From the NCBI GenBank assembly GCA_932521035.1, contig OW051494.1, positions 5,752,001-5,816,000 of the forward strand: DNA of 64,000 nt. The letters run 5' to 3'. Below are positions 51,083 through 62,212 of the stretch, piece after piece. Source of the stretch: Oscheius dolichura (taxonomy: Eukaryota > Nematoda > Chromadorea > Rhabditida > Rhabditidae). The position numbers and the translations under genes were made by a program. The notes under the pieces are model-generated. The model ran no database searches, had not been told where the DNA came from, and worked only from the letters and a program-made list of their open reading frames with translations. Within the stretch, counting starts at the first letter, position 1, and each line of letters opens with the position of its first letter.

Positions 51083-54000
51083 ATGGATCGGCATTACTCG
51101 GCGGGTGACGCTTCGAAAGAAACTGGGGTCTGTTTGCGATTGCTTTGCGGGAATGGGGCGGTGGCTGCAGAGCACACGATGGTGGAAGGAAGCCGTGTGC
51201 GCCTCGTGGAGACCTTTGCCGGTCAGCGAGCTGGTAGGAGTGAGTTCCATGCCAGGCACCTAACTCGCGATGTCAGCCAAGGCTCTGACGAGGCCTCTAT
51301 CAATTTTGTCACAGATGATCGTATTCAAGTGAGTCCTCCCTGTTTTCCCTCCTTTCTGTTACCTTCCAGCTATTTTACACTACTCCTCAGATCGACGCGA
51401 TGCTACCCAAAAGCTTTCGTTTGAAGGCTTCAGCAAACTATTTTTTGATGGAAAACATCGTGTGTATGTGTGCTTTAGAGGTGGTGGAATTAGCGCAAAA
51501 GTCAACATATCATGTGCGCGACAGATCGACACATGGATCGATCTATCGGAAGAAGGGGCACGAATTGGGGCTCTAATTAAAGAACACCTTTTTTCGGGGG
51601 AGCAGGGCGATCGATCAGCCACCACCAGAAACTCCCCGGAGGTTAGGGCTGCCCCCTCGACCTAAGACTGTTGGTCTACTTTGCGTGAGTGTGCCATTGC
51701 GTCTTACGCGGCTGCGGGCTGGTTTCGGGCCTCTTATCCATCGCGCATTCTTTGTTGAATTAGTCCTGAGCGCCGTGCTGCCATTTGCCTCTTCCTATTG
51801 TCTCATTTCCCATTTGACACTTGTTTTTTCTGTTCAGGACAGCCGCGGCTATTCCCACGAAAGGGCTGAGGAACATTTCGAGGAGCAACACGACTTCCAG
51901 GGAAGGGACCGCTCGCGTCGCGTCACCTATGACCCCACCGTTTACGGTTCGTTTTGGCTTTTAATTTATATCAGAAAAGGAAAATTTTAGGATACGACAA
52001 CAGGATGGCCGTAGATTATTCGTCGAAAGACTTCCGCCAATCACTGGCGGCTATTGACGCCGCTTCCCGGGACGGCTCTGCCCGCATTAGCGAGAATGTC
52101 CGGGTCCGGCAGCAGGGGGACACGACCATCATGACAGAGCACAGAGATCCCTACTCCTTCTACTGGCAACTCGATCAGGTAGCCGCCCTCTCCCCCTTTA
52201 AACAGGACGAATACAGCAAAGAAGGGAGGCCGAGACACCGCCGAGACGGCCACCTCCCACGGACTATGTCATCGACGAGGAAGAAGTCGTCGAGACGGTG
52301 CTGTCGCCGGAATCGGGCGACTCCGGGGTGGCCTTCGAGAGCCAGTACAGTCGCCCCCAACGGAGGGAGCCCCTGCCGCCGCCTCCTCCTCCGGATCTCA
52401 TCGAGGAGCAGCCCCTGCCGCCCGGCTGGGAGAAGCATCAAGGTAGGCGTTCGCCCTCGAACTCGCGTCAAGTATTTTGTTGACAGACCCCTCCGGATTC
52501 TCGTACTATTGGCATGTTGACAGTGGCACCATCCAAAGGGAGCCGCCCGTAAGTCTCTTCTCTCTTTGTCTCCTGTCCCTGTTCCTTTATTTGCCGTGTC
52601 CCTTCCCCACCGAATAATTGTAGAAAGTCCTAACCCCTCCGAGGAGTCCCTCTCCACCACCCGCACCCGTGTACACTCGAACCGCCTACGTGAGTGTTCC
52701 TTCTGTTGCCTGCACCTGTCCCCTTCCCCCCTAAAGAGGACGGCTTCAGAGCGTGGGAACACAGGCCGATGCCCCTCCCCCGCAGGTCATCCAGCTGCCG
52801 CCCCAACAGCCCGTCATCGAGGAACACGCATTCAAACAGACAACGACCAAGCGGAGGATCGAGAACGAGGAGGAGAGCGAGGGCGAACAGGAGCCCGGCT
52901 TCGGAAAAGTAGGTGGACGACTGGCGGAGACTCACGGAGAGATACAGCCCGTCCGATTCGTGGTCCGCTCTTTGGGATGGACGGAGATCGCCGAGGAGGA
53001 GCTGACCGCCGACAGAAGCTCACGCGCCGTCAATAGGTAGGGAGGACGTGGACGAGGGAGAACGAGGAGATCTGTAGGGCCATCATCGACCTGTCGACCG
53101 GAAGGAACGACGTGATGGACAACGTGAGCAAGTGGGGCGACGGACGGGAGCTGATCATGGAGCTGGACGACAACGAGCTGACCCTCCTGGACCCGGAGAC
53201 GATGACCGTCATCCACTCGGAGAAGATCCAGCAGATCCGGGTCTGGGGAGTGGGCCGGGACAACGGCAGGTGAGCCATCCGACCCCCACCGCCACTAACA
53301 TGTCTTTTCGATTCCCTCTTCAGAGACCGGTGAGCCCTGTCGTGTCCGTGTTGTGTCTGTTTTAGTCTATCCCCCTTCCGACCACTTTTACCCCTCATTT
53401 CAGGGATTTCGCCTACGTGGCTCGAGACAGGGGAACCCGTAGATTTATGTGTCATGTATTCCGGTGCGACACCCCCGCCAAAACCATCGCCAACACCCTC
53501 AGGTAGTCCCGGACATATTGTGTTTTATACGGGATATACAGGGATATTTGCCGCCGGCTGATGGTCCACCGGAGGCCGAGCAGTCTGGCAGCCATCGAGG
53601 GCACTGAGCGCCGTCTCGTCCGAAGTCGGGCCGTCCCTATTTCTTTCCAACCATACCGTTTCAGCCTCTGAGAATCTTTCGACTCCCATCGAAGAGCCGA
53701 AGAAGGTCATCCGGTGTCACTTCCTCGGCGTCACCCAAGTCCCGAAGGCGACGGGGATCGAGATCCTCAACGAGGCTGTCGACCGGCTCGTCTCCCAGGT
53801 ACCTCACCCCTGCCCAATAATCATCTCCCCGCCCAGGTTCGTCCCGAGAGATGGATCCTCTCCGACGTGGCCATCGCCCCGTCGACCATCTCCATCAACG
53901 AAGTCAACGGCAACCAGATCGCCCAATGCCGGGTCCGCTACCTGTCCTTCCTCGGAATCGGCCGAGATGTCAAGTGGGTGTCCTCCATCTACCAGAGATG

Positions 54001-54380
54001 TCCCCCTTCCAGACACTGTGCCTTCATAATGCACACCTCCTCGGAGAATTTCATGTGCTACGTCTTCCACGTGGAGCCGTCGGCCGCCACGATGGCCAAA
54101 ACCATCGAGGCCGCGTGTAAACTTCGCTACCAGAAGGTGCTCGACGCCCACGCCGGCCGCCAGCCGCCTCCGGCCCTACTCGGCAAGGTTTTCTCTTTTC
54201 TCCTTTGCCTCTCCGTTAACTTTCCTCCGCTCCTCACTCGGCCTCTCTTGGTCATCCGTCTCTCTCGCCTTCTCTCTCTGATCCGGTCATTTTCAGGGAT
54301 GGACTGATTCCTTCCGCGGTGCTCTCGACTCCGTGACCCAGCGGCTGCGTCCCTCGCGTTCCCTGAATAACTTCAGCTGA
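51083..54380 (+). CDS. APBB1: Fe65-family adaptor (WW + two PTB domains), FEH-1/APBB-like
   Basis: Fe65 proteins bind the cytoplasmic NPTY tail of APP-family receptors through PTB2. Domains in order: an acidic, low-complexity N-terminal half; a WW domain (PLPPGWEKHQDPSGFSYYWH to IQREPP); PTB1 (RFVVRSLGWTEIAEEELTAD, QIRVWGVGRDNGRDFAYVAR, CHVFRCDTPAKTIANTL); and PTB2 (CHFLGVTQVPKATGIEILNE, CRVRYLSFLGIGRDVK, MCYVFHVEPSAATMAKTIEA). The end is TDSFRGALDSVTQRLRPSRS. The first intron, about 500 nt (51331-51836), is long and contains unrelated open frames. The ATG at 51083 is the first in frame; ATG at 52004 is an alternative. The symbol is the vertebrate one; invertebrates have a single family gene. 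Confidence 0.92.
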
Positions 54381-54603
54381 TATTTGTCCTTCTCCCCGCT
54401 GCCATATGTATGTACCCCGTCCATCGAAGAGTCCTGCTCATTCTCCGCCTTATTCCTAGTTGGGTTAGCCTCTTGTGACGACGCTTGTAAATGATCAAAT
54501 GAACTTTTATCCTCCTCCTCGCGATTTATCCAGTTCAGTGTGTTTCGCATCCAAGAACCCCTCTACTTCAGTTAACAGTCTCCCTTTTCTACCACTTTCA
54601 GCC

Positions 54604-56049
54604 ATGTCTCAACAACCAGGCGGATACAATCCCGGACAGCAGGGCGGCCAGGGCAATCAGGTAGAGTGTCCTCTTCCGACTTCAGCCAACCTCCACCACA
54701 GGGCTACAACTCGCCGATGATGCCGAGGATGGGCCAGCCGATGAACTACTCCCCGAATGTACAGTACCCGCCGATGATGGGACAGCCCGGCCCTCAGATG
54801 GGGGGAATCGGCACCCCCGGCCAGCCCCGGAGCCCCATGGTGCACAGTCTCCAAGCACAGGTGACAGTGCCCCCTTCCCTTCCTTTACATCTCCTTTTAG
54901 GGACCAACGACCGGCCAGCCCTCTCCTTTGGCCGGTGGCCCTCACTCTCACATGGGTCCTGGATCCATCGGACCTCCGGGAGGCCCACACTCCACGGGGC
55001 CGCTTTCTGTACACGGAGCCCCCCACTCTACCGGGCCATCCTCCGTTTTTGGTGGCCCCCAATCAACGGGCGGCCCTTCTTCCGTCTTGACCCAGTCACT
55101 TGGCCCAGGGTCCGTCCTCGGCCCTTCTTCTGTCCTGGGCGGCTCCCAGTCTACCGGCGGACCTGGCTCAGTGTTGGGTGCCTCCACCGGCCCCCTCTCG
55201 AACTTGGCTCCTCATTCCGTTGGAGGCCCGCTGTCTGTTCATGGAGGGCCCGCCTCCACTGGCGACTTCCTAGGGAATCCCCAGTCGCTCCAGATGCACC
55301 AGCCCCTGTCTGTGCCTCGAGTGGTAGAGGATCCTCGTTCCGTCGGTAGGTCTACCCTGTTGAGAGAATACCCTTCCAGGCCCCCACTCCGTAAACCAGC
55401 CGGTTACTCCGATGAATCCCGCCTCGGCGCAGATGCTCTCGTCTCACACCCCGGCCACCCCAGGCCAGCCATTGAAGCAAGACACCCCCGAGCCTTTTGT
55501 CCTCCTGCCGACCGACCCGATGACCCATACAAGGGATCTCGTTCTCAAGGATCTCCGTTATTCCATTGTGGTTTGTTTCTATTACAATAATAAAAGAGCC
55601 CGCTTCTTCTAGAGACACAATGCTTCTTTTGCGGAATGTATGAGAGAAGCTCGCGGAGAAAGCATCAAATCACCAGGGCAGCCAAAAGAAGAATGTCTAC
55701 AGGCCCACGACACGCTGTTGTCCGTGATGGACGAAGTGGAAAACAGTCTGGTATGGGAACATCCGGCTCTTCATGAAGCAATCCAATTCAGACGGTCGTC
55801 ATAGAGGCGCCCAAGCAAGCAGCTCGACTGGATAAGAGCAGTGAAAGCAAGGACAAGTACGACGGGGCCATACAACAAATTATTATGAGTCGAGCCAAGG
55901 TATCAGCTATTTGAAGAAACTAGAATCTATGGATTTAGACACAAGAGCTGTTGAAAAATGCCGTTGCGGACGTCTTGCTAACCAGAAACAAGCTAAGGGC
56001 AAGACAGGATAAGTTCCTTCTTGAGCAGAGCGACGCGATGGAATATTAA
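54604..56049 (+). CDS. MED29: MED29-like Mediator subunit with Gly/Pro/Ser repeat N-terminus
   Basis: The start MSQQPGGYNPGQQGGQGNQ leads into a long low-complexity region. It has about a dozen imperfect GPxSVxG and STGGP-type repeats (encoded at about 54960-55280). The C-terminal part is helical, with PTDPMTHTRDLVLKDLRYSI, HNASFAECMREARGE, AHDTLLSVMDEVENSL, and AKELLKNAVADVLLTRNKLR. The arrangement, a DPxxxxRDLVxxLRxSI helix after a disordered N-terminus with further helices, fits nematode/insect MED29 (Intersex). The match is by motif and layout, so identity is tentative. An acceptor CACTTTCAG lies 2 nt before the ATG. The gene spans a GC-rich to AT-rich boundary: its repeats are GC-rich and its last exons are not. 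Confidence 0.55.
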
Positions 56050-56183
56050 TTTCCTCCTCCCAATTATACATATATTGTTACTCGTTTTAATTATTTATTT
56101 CTAAAAACTAAAATATCTTATGTACAATAAACAATATAGTCGTAAGTAAAATAAAAACCCGCATAAATATAAGTGGTTATTAG

Positions 56184-58846
56184 TTAAAACGAGGAAGACG
56201 GAGAATACTCAGCCCATTCTCCGTCTAAGACAATGTCTTCAGTTATTTGGCGTACCATCCGGGCAGATCCAAAGAAATCGGTAACCCGTACCCGTTTAGG
56301 GTCTTTAGGATATGTATCTTGACGAACACCTGAATACCAATGGATAATGACGTATACCAATGCTAACATACCAACGGTACTCATACATTTATGATGTGGA
56401 CAAGAATCAAGATAATCTTGCAGAGTAGCAGAAGAATTTAACGCTTTGACTTCTTTATTCATAAATTCTAACGTAAAGTGTGTGTATCTGTAAGGTTTCA
56501 TTTTTAAACTATACTATTTAAAGTAATTTACCGATCTATCACATAAACTCCGATGTCATAATCCACTTCATGAGAATAGCTTTCTTGATGAGTCAAACTA
56601 CTGCTAGTAGAAAGCACATTTGGTGAGTTGATCCATTCGTACATACTTGCACTTCGACAGCTATCAGCAATCACAACCATCTCGTGATATCTAATAAAAT
56701 ATACATTATTTGTCTTAAAAATAAAATAAAACCTATTTAACTCGTACATAGTTTGTATTGCATGTGCTAATTCGGTATTTGTAAGCTCTTCGGTATCTTG
56801 AAATTTAAGAAAACTATCGCCACCATGACCAGTTATGTAAATCTAGAGATAAACATTTTCTAACAAAAGTGATGTATCACACCAAAACATTGCTCTGGTG
56901 GTCTGTGAGTAGTCGCTTAGACCTCGGGGTGCCCTCAGTATGTCTTCCCGTTAAAACACGCAAGAAATTTTCAACCTATAAACTAATAGGAGCAAAGCAT
57001 AAAAACATACTGTAACTTCTTCACCGCGGTAATCTACTTGGGCATTCACTCCATAGAGGTTATGTCCCGATCGAGCAGCATATACGGTACCTGAAAAACT
57101 ACTTGTAAAGAGGGAACATGTTAGGTCTATTTTTGTACAAGTATGCGACAAGTTAGGTGTAATCCCCATTCGTAATGCCATTTTCATTTTATGCTTTGCT
57201 AGTGGTTGGTTTTCCAGAATGGAAAGCAGTTCTTCAAATTTGGAATATCGCGATACTGAAAGAAGCGGTGTTACGGTAACTTCAATATATATGTTTTTGT
57301 TAATCACCAAAATATAGACAAATACTTCTATGATTACAACATCTCGAGTTACAGTTGTGGAAGAATCGGATTCTGATGGAGAATACATCAGCACAGTAGA
57401 AGATAACACTACACCCGTGTATGTTCAAATATGATTTTTCAAATCTATATTGCAGCGAAGCTCAATACTCACTTTCACGCATAAACACTCTACAAAGTCA
57501 TACTATCAACCAAACAGATGTTTATCCATCTGATACTGACAATGCGAGCATGAATGAAATGCTCGCTACCCCTCGAAGAGCATCTCTTCAAAAGCTGAGC
57601 CTTGTGAACCAGACCCCAGAAATGACACCTCTCTTAATTCGCGTTAACCCTATTCAACGTGCTCGGCCTGCTAATATTACTGGCACACGGGTTTCGTCAC
57701 CAGTCCAAGTTGTACACTTTGTACAAGCAAAAGTGAAGCTGTAACCAAGTTTTTACCGTATATTATTGCAGAAATACATCGTGAAACCGCAAATAGTATT
57801 TTCACTCGAGGCTTCCCTTGTGTGCTATGAAGTTGCTCCATCTTTTGGTATGCAAACAGCTGAGCAACAATTTCTCCTTACCCCTGCAGTGCAAGCTGTA
57901 AAAGTTCTTGTTCTACCGTCTAAGCAAAAAATCAAAGTGAACCTTTTCTTATTTTCAGGCCGGAAATACATTTTTTCAGGCAGGAAACCTTCCGCGAAAA
58001 ACCAGCGTTCCTCATCTGCTCCTCCCACCAGAGGGTCCTAACTGCGCTAAAGCATTGCAGCCATTGTGGGACACGATTACATTTACGATTGCTTATGGAA
58101 AACACGTTGCTGTTGAATACAACATTCCTCAAGTACCTATGCGCAAGGTTAAGCTCTATAAAGCCGAAAAGCAAAAAATCAAAGAGGTCGATGCTGCTGT
58201 ACTCTACCGGGAGACCCCCAAAAATGTATGTTATCTCGGACCAATGCATTATTCTAAGCATTTTAGACGGTAGTAGTGTACAAGGCTGGCTTGGCACACC
58301 AACTCCGTCTGAGTACTGTTGAACGTCAGGACCCACAACTAGTCAAACTTGTACGAGTGGAACAAAATCGTTGGGAGACTGCGGACTATGTGAAGATGGA
58401 GATTCACGCAACTTCAAGTAGCACAGTTGCATCAGAACAGCGCTATTCTCGCAGAAAGTGATACGACCACGAATAAAATTTGGAAACTATTCACCTGGAC
58501 GTGGATTTCGTGGATTACATGGAGCTTCTTCAGCGAGCATCATTATAATATTACTAGAATTCTTATTAAAAAATTTTAAAGGCTTTTTTGATACCTGTCT
58601 GGGATTCCTAGTCTTTTTACGGTATGATAAAGAGCGAGAACATTCGAGACGTGACGATAGTTAAACCAAAATCTGTACAAAATATGCCTAGCTGAAGAAG
58701 AATTCATACCTTGATGTACCCACAAGAACTGCCCAGTTATTTGTATGCCCCGCTGTATCAAATAGCTCTTCTATTCGTAACTGCATTCCCGTATTTAAAA
58801 TTGCATTCGTAACGCTGATAAATAATACTATCAATAATAGCTTCAT
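56184..58846 (-). CDS. PIGK: PIGK / GPI8, catalytic subunit of GPI transamidase
   Basis: PIGK is the caspase-like cysteine protease of the ER GPI-transamidase. Signal peptide MKLLLIVLFISVTNA, then HTNNWAVLVGTSR, FWFNYRHVSNVLALYHTVKR, GIPDSNIIMMLAEEAPCNPR and VDYRGEEVTVENFLRVLTGR. ITGHGGDSFLKFQD holds the catalytic His (HGG), and VVIADSCRSASMYEWI the catalytic Cys (DSC). SHEVDYDIGVYVIDRYTHFT, then CPHHKCMSTVG and VTDFFGSARMVRQI follow. The usual C-terminal membrane helix of vertebrate PIGK is not evident after GEWAEYSP; an earlier helix-like stretch (MLALVYVIIHWY) replaces it. One intron (57091-58494) is 1.4 kb and contains another gene. An acceptor AAATTCAG abuts ATG 58846. Confidence 0.92.
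57219..58461 (+). CDS. Unrecognised protein, gene nested in a PIGK intron
   Basis: About six exons splice with canonical 35-45-nt introns into one frame of roughly 330 residues. The N-terminal third is Ser/Thr/Asp-rich and looks disordered (EESDSDGEYISTVEDNTTP, ATPRRASLQKLSL). The rest looks folded and strand-rich (VKPQIVFSLEASLVCYEVAP, MQTAEQQFLLTPAVQAVKVL, ALQPLWDTITFTIAYGKHVA, VVVYKAGLAHQLRLSTVE), with a basic end RYSRRK. There is no signal peptide or membrane helix. No family is recognised. The whole gene lies inside one PIGK intron on the opposite strand. An acceptor TTTTCCAG is one base before its ATG, as for other genes here. It ends 33 bp from the PIGK donor. Confidence 0.7.
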
Positions 58847-59059
58847 CTGAATTTCCCAGTTAGTTATTACAAGCTCAGTCATTGCAAAAGTGAGTGGACT
58901 ATCACCACCAGATCGTTGTATAAAAGCGTCCAGGAAAAATTTATTTTGAAGACATGTATACGTAACAAAAGATAATTACGAGATCCCGGAGGAGTGAATA
59001 ATAAAACAACAATGAAAATTCAGAAAATGTCAATCACTCGATTATTTGACCACGTCTGT

Positions 59060-59891
59060 TTAGGTGCTTGCTTGGGCCTGAAAATCAATCATTATACTCC
59101 GAACTAGGACAATTTCTATAGATTTTAAAGGGACCGTAACACTCGCGCCATTGCGAATTGATACAGTACCCCTCCAGTTTTGCAAATTTCTTTTTTAGCA
59201 AGATTTTCATTATGTTTTCTGGTGATTTTTACTGTAATAAATTAAGCAAATTATAAGCTACCATTTGATGTAAAAACCAAAGCGTAACTCGGCGAAAAAA
59301 CGATTTTTGTGAATTTCAACGGTTTTCTATTGGAATTGCTTGCTTCTTTTGTATTCAACAAATTTTTTTGCATTTTCTCAACTGTTTTATAGTAATTTGG
59401 GGTCAGCAAAAATGAATAACTCATTTAAAAATTATGAAAATGCATAAAAACCATATTTACATGCAATTGACAGTAAGTGCGCCCCGAAATTGTTCACACG
59501 ATTGGAGCATGTGTTACTGTCCCTTTAAATAGCAACGGTCACCAAAATGACTTGTTATGTTTGTTTGATCAAGTAATGTAAAATAATGCCTACAGTATGA
59601 ATCATAGTGATGTTGTCTCCTTTGAGCAGGATACGGCCAAGTTTACTGCGGACCTTTGATTTCATGTTGACCTCTTCGGCTTCATCAAGAACAACGTTCA
59701 TGTATTCATCAAATCCTTAATATAAAAACATTAAAAACACATCAAACAGTCAAACCGATAATGTAGCCTTCAATGCGATGAGCAATATCTTCGTATAGCC
59801 AAATTTGAATGCGAGTTCTTTGCTGAAGGTATCGGAAGATAAGGTTGATGGGCTGAACCATCACTTTTTGGACTTTACGGTTGGACGACAT
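59060..59891 (-). CDS. SNRPE: Sm protein E (spliceosomal snRNP core)
   Basis: SmE is one of seven Sm proteins of the ring on U1, U2, U4 and U5 snRNAs. Sm1 and Sm2 motifs are clear: [73 protein letters not shown]. From there two endings are possible. One reads through to a stop at 59565. The other splices over about 0.5 kb, including TTAA element copy 4, to a 15-nt end AQAST with stop at 59060-59062. The latter is preferred because the family ends shortly after NITxI. PIGK lies 214 bp downstream on the same strand. Confidence 0.85.
59125..59528. mobile_element. TTAA-flanked inverted-repeat element, copy 4 (MITE)
   Basis: The element is 404 bp with TTAA at both ends. Left terminus TTAAAGGGACCGTAACAC and inverted right terminus TTAAAGGGACAGTAACAC differ at one base. 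It is non-coding and lies in the inferred last intron (or 3' flank) of SNRPE. Confidence 0.86.
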
Positions 59892-60174
59892 CTTTACCTA
59901 TAATTTATATGAAATATTTATATAAAATATAACATAAACAAATGAGACTTTAGAAAACTACAGCCAAACGAAAGGGATAGAAAAAAAGCTCTGAATACAC
60001 CCTGTATGCGCTCAGTTTTCGAAAAGCCGAAATGTCCCGCAAATTTGCGTACTTGCTTACTACTTTTCATGTAAACGAGAAATCTATAAAAAAAAGTATT
60101 GGCTTCTACAATTGTACTAGAGGACTTGTACAAGGGGATTATGATATTAAAAATCAGGCAGTTCTTTTATCAAA

Positions 60175-60738
60175 ATGGTTTGGCTGGTCTGTTTGGCCGT
60201 TTTACACTTTGTTGCGGCTTTTCACTTCGCCGGGTGCAGCAAGCACGGAACTGCAGCTAACTCAAAGCCGCCAGCATCGCCTCGTGTCAAAAGAGCGGGG
60301 TCCCGGTCATCAACCAAACGGGAAGGGTCCCGGTTCGCAGTCAAGAAAGAAGGGTCCAGATCCGCCGAGAGGAAAGAAGGATCCCCGCCCGCAGTCAAAA
60401 AAGAGGAGGCCCGATCCGCAGATAAGAAAGAGGAGGTCCGACCGGTGGCTACTCCGAACCAAGAGGAGGCCGCCACCCGATCTCCGTGCCCACCGAAGGC
60501 GTGTTTCGACGCGGACACAAAGAAGGAGGAGAAGTTCTCCCGGCCGCAGTTCGACAAGGACATGCCCAATATCCTTCCCCTGCCGCAGCAGCCGCGGAAG
60601 TCGGCCGACGACGAGCTGGAGATCGAAGTGGAGATAGACCCGATGGCCGGCGAGGAGGGGACCCTGAAGAAGGAGAGCCAGCAGAACGAGGGCCAGAAGA
60701 TCGAGAACAGCATCGAGGTGGTCAAGACACTCAAGTAA
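60175..60738 (+). CDS. Secreted Lys/Glu/Ser-rich repeat protein
   Basis: An uninterrupted 187-residue frame. A signal peptide (MVWLVCLAVLHFVAAFHFAG) precedes a stretch of about seven degenerate 10-11-residue units of the type KKEGSRSAERKEGSPPAVKK (about residues 38-85). A more acidic C-terminal half with QFDKDMPNILPLPQQPRK and EIEVEIDPMAGEEG follows. No folded domain or family is recognised, and it is probably a disordered secreted protein. It is one of the few intronless genes here. AATAAA is at about 60760-60776. Confidence 0.6.
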   Translation: MVWLVCLAVLHFVAAFHFAGCSKHGTAANSKPPASPRVKRAGSRSSTKREGSRFAVKKEGSRSAERKEGSPPAVKKEEARSADKKEEVRPVATPNQEEAATRSPCPPKACFDADTKKEEKFSRPQFDKDMPNILPLPQQPRKSADDELEIEVEIDPMAGEEGTLKKESQQNEGQKIENSIEVVKTLK

Positions 60739-60789
60739 ATGGAGAGTCGGCTGTTCTCAGAATAAACTTTACAAATAAATAGATATTTA

Positions 60790-61999
60790 TTAGATACGCA
60801 AGAAGGAGCTGCTCGGCCGACGCCGCCTCCAGAAGCCGTCGAGGCTGTTCATCCTCTCGTAGGCCTGCCCGAAGGGGTCCGTCAGCTCCGTCCGCGGGAA
60901 GTGCGACGGCTCTCCGCGGATGTCCCTGGGTGTCTTCAATTATTCGAATATCCTCCTCCCGACTCACGTCGACACCACATTCCCCGCCAAGTCGTCCAGA
61001 CTCCGGCTCCTCCGGCTGTGGATCAGCGTGTCCCCGAACACCCGCAGTGGCTTCCTCTCGTCCTGATCTCGTCATTTTCCCTTTTATTTGCCCTCCTTAC
61101 CCTTTTTTCTGTCTTCAGTTCCGTGTGTTCCAGTCTGTTTTTGAGCTCCTCCACCACCCCGGAGGCCATTTTATTCGGCAGTCGTCGCTCCTGTCCCCGG
61201 GTGCCGGAAGACGACCGAGATCGGTGGTGAGGGCGTGAACTCGTGCTTCTGAAAGGGTTCTATTGGAGGAAGGGGGAGGGAACACCGACGCTCTGGGGAG
61301 GAGCAGTCCGGAGAGGAAGAGTCGATGCTCGAGGTCCATAATAGATCTCTGTACTTCGGGTTTGGAGAGAAGAACCTGAAATGGGAGAGTGGGAGGACGG
61401 GCGACGACCGAGACCTGGATGTTGGCGTGCATGATCTGCGCTGTTTCGGGGCTGTCACACCTGGAATCGGGTGTTTTTCAGGGCAGAGACAAGTGGCCCT
61501 ACCGGTAGCAGTGGACGTGCATGGGGCACTGCATCTCCGGGTTGAGGACGAGCATCACGACGCCGACCACGTCATCGAAGGGTGCCTTGCCCGTGATACT
61601 GTAGCTGTCTGTTGCCCGGCCAGAACAAATACCTACCTGTAGGTGATACAGTTGGCCGCGATGTGGAACTTGACAAGCTGCATCTTGACCTTCCCGTTGC
61701 GGGACATGGCCGGTACCGACTGCACCAGTTTGAGGCCCTTCGAGGAGATCTAGACCCCATTTTGGGAAGGGGAAGAGGGGGACAGTACCTGGACGGTGGC
61801 CTTGCTTGGCGTCTTTTTGAAGCTATCTTTGAGAAGCTGTCTCATGGCCGGGAGGACGACCTGGAAGAGAGAAGAGTAGGGGGAGAATGTGGGGGAGACT
61901 CACGGCCGATCCTCGGACTCCGTCGGCCTCCTTGGAACCCAGATACCAGACATAAAAGTGTGATTTGGCCAGGCGGTGGTTGCCGAAGAGCCAGCTCAT
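60790..61999 (-). CDS. PTB/PID-domain protein, family not identified
   Basis: The spliced minus-strand frame begins MSWLFGNHRLAKSHFYVWYL, then GSKEADGVRG. Next come LPAMRQLLKDSFKKTPSKAT, SSKGLKLVQSVPAM, VKFHIAANCITYSITGKAPF, DDVVGVVMLVLNPEMQCPMH and CYRCDSPETAQIMHANIQ. The order of a YLG strand, an amphipathic helix, GLKL, an I-x-Y-C-type strand and a final helix is that of a phosphotyrosine-binding/PID fold. The C-terminal half is Ser/Pro/Arg-rich and ends ERMNSLDGFWRRRRPSSSFL plus RI. I could not place it in a named family. An acceptor AAATTTTAG lies about 36 nt before the ATG. Confidence 0.6.
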
Positions 62000-62212
62000 T
62001 CGAGCCGGGGACGGGAAACAAGGGGAATATCTAAAATTTAGGAAGTTCAGAGGGAAAAAAGAAGAAAATCCGGAGAGATGACCACTGCGTAGGGCAGACA
62101 AACAAATTGGGCGTCGATTGTGACAGCCTCTCGCCTCTCGATCAGGCGCAACCGGTCTGGCTCTCTCCGGAACCAGAGCTCGGGCCGCGAGGCCAGGCAG
62201 CCAACTCCAACT

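Noticed and set aside
51462-51990. Open frames between 51.4 and 51.8 kb as Fe65 exons
   Set aside because: Exon 1 joins in phase to the exon at about 51837 across this stretch, and the frames inside contain stops and no motif.
58960-59060. Minus-strand frame after the SNRPE stop that reads a hydrophobic segment across an in-frame TGA, considered as a selenoprotein
   Set aside because: The frame has no start, no recognisable selenoprotein family context and no visible SECIS element. It lies in the likely SNRPE 3' UTR.
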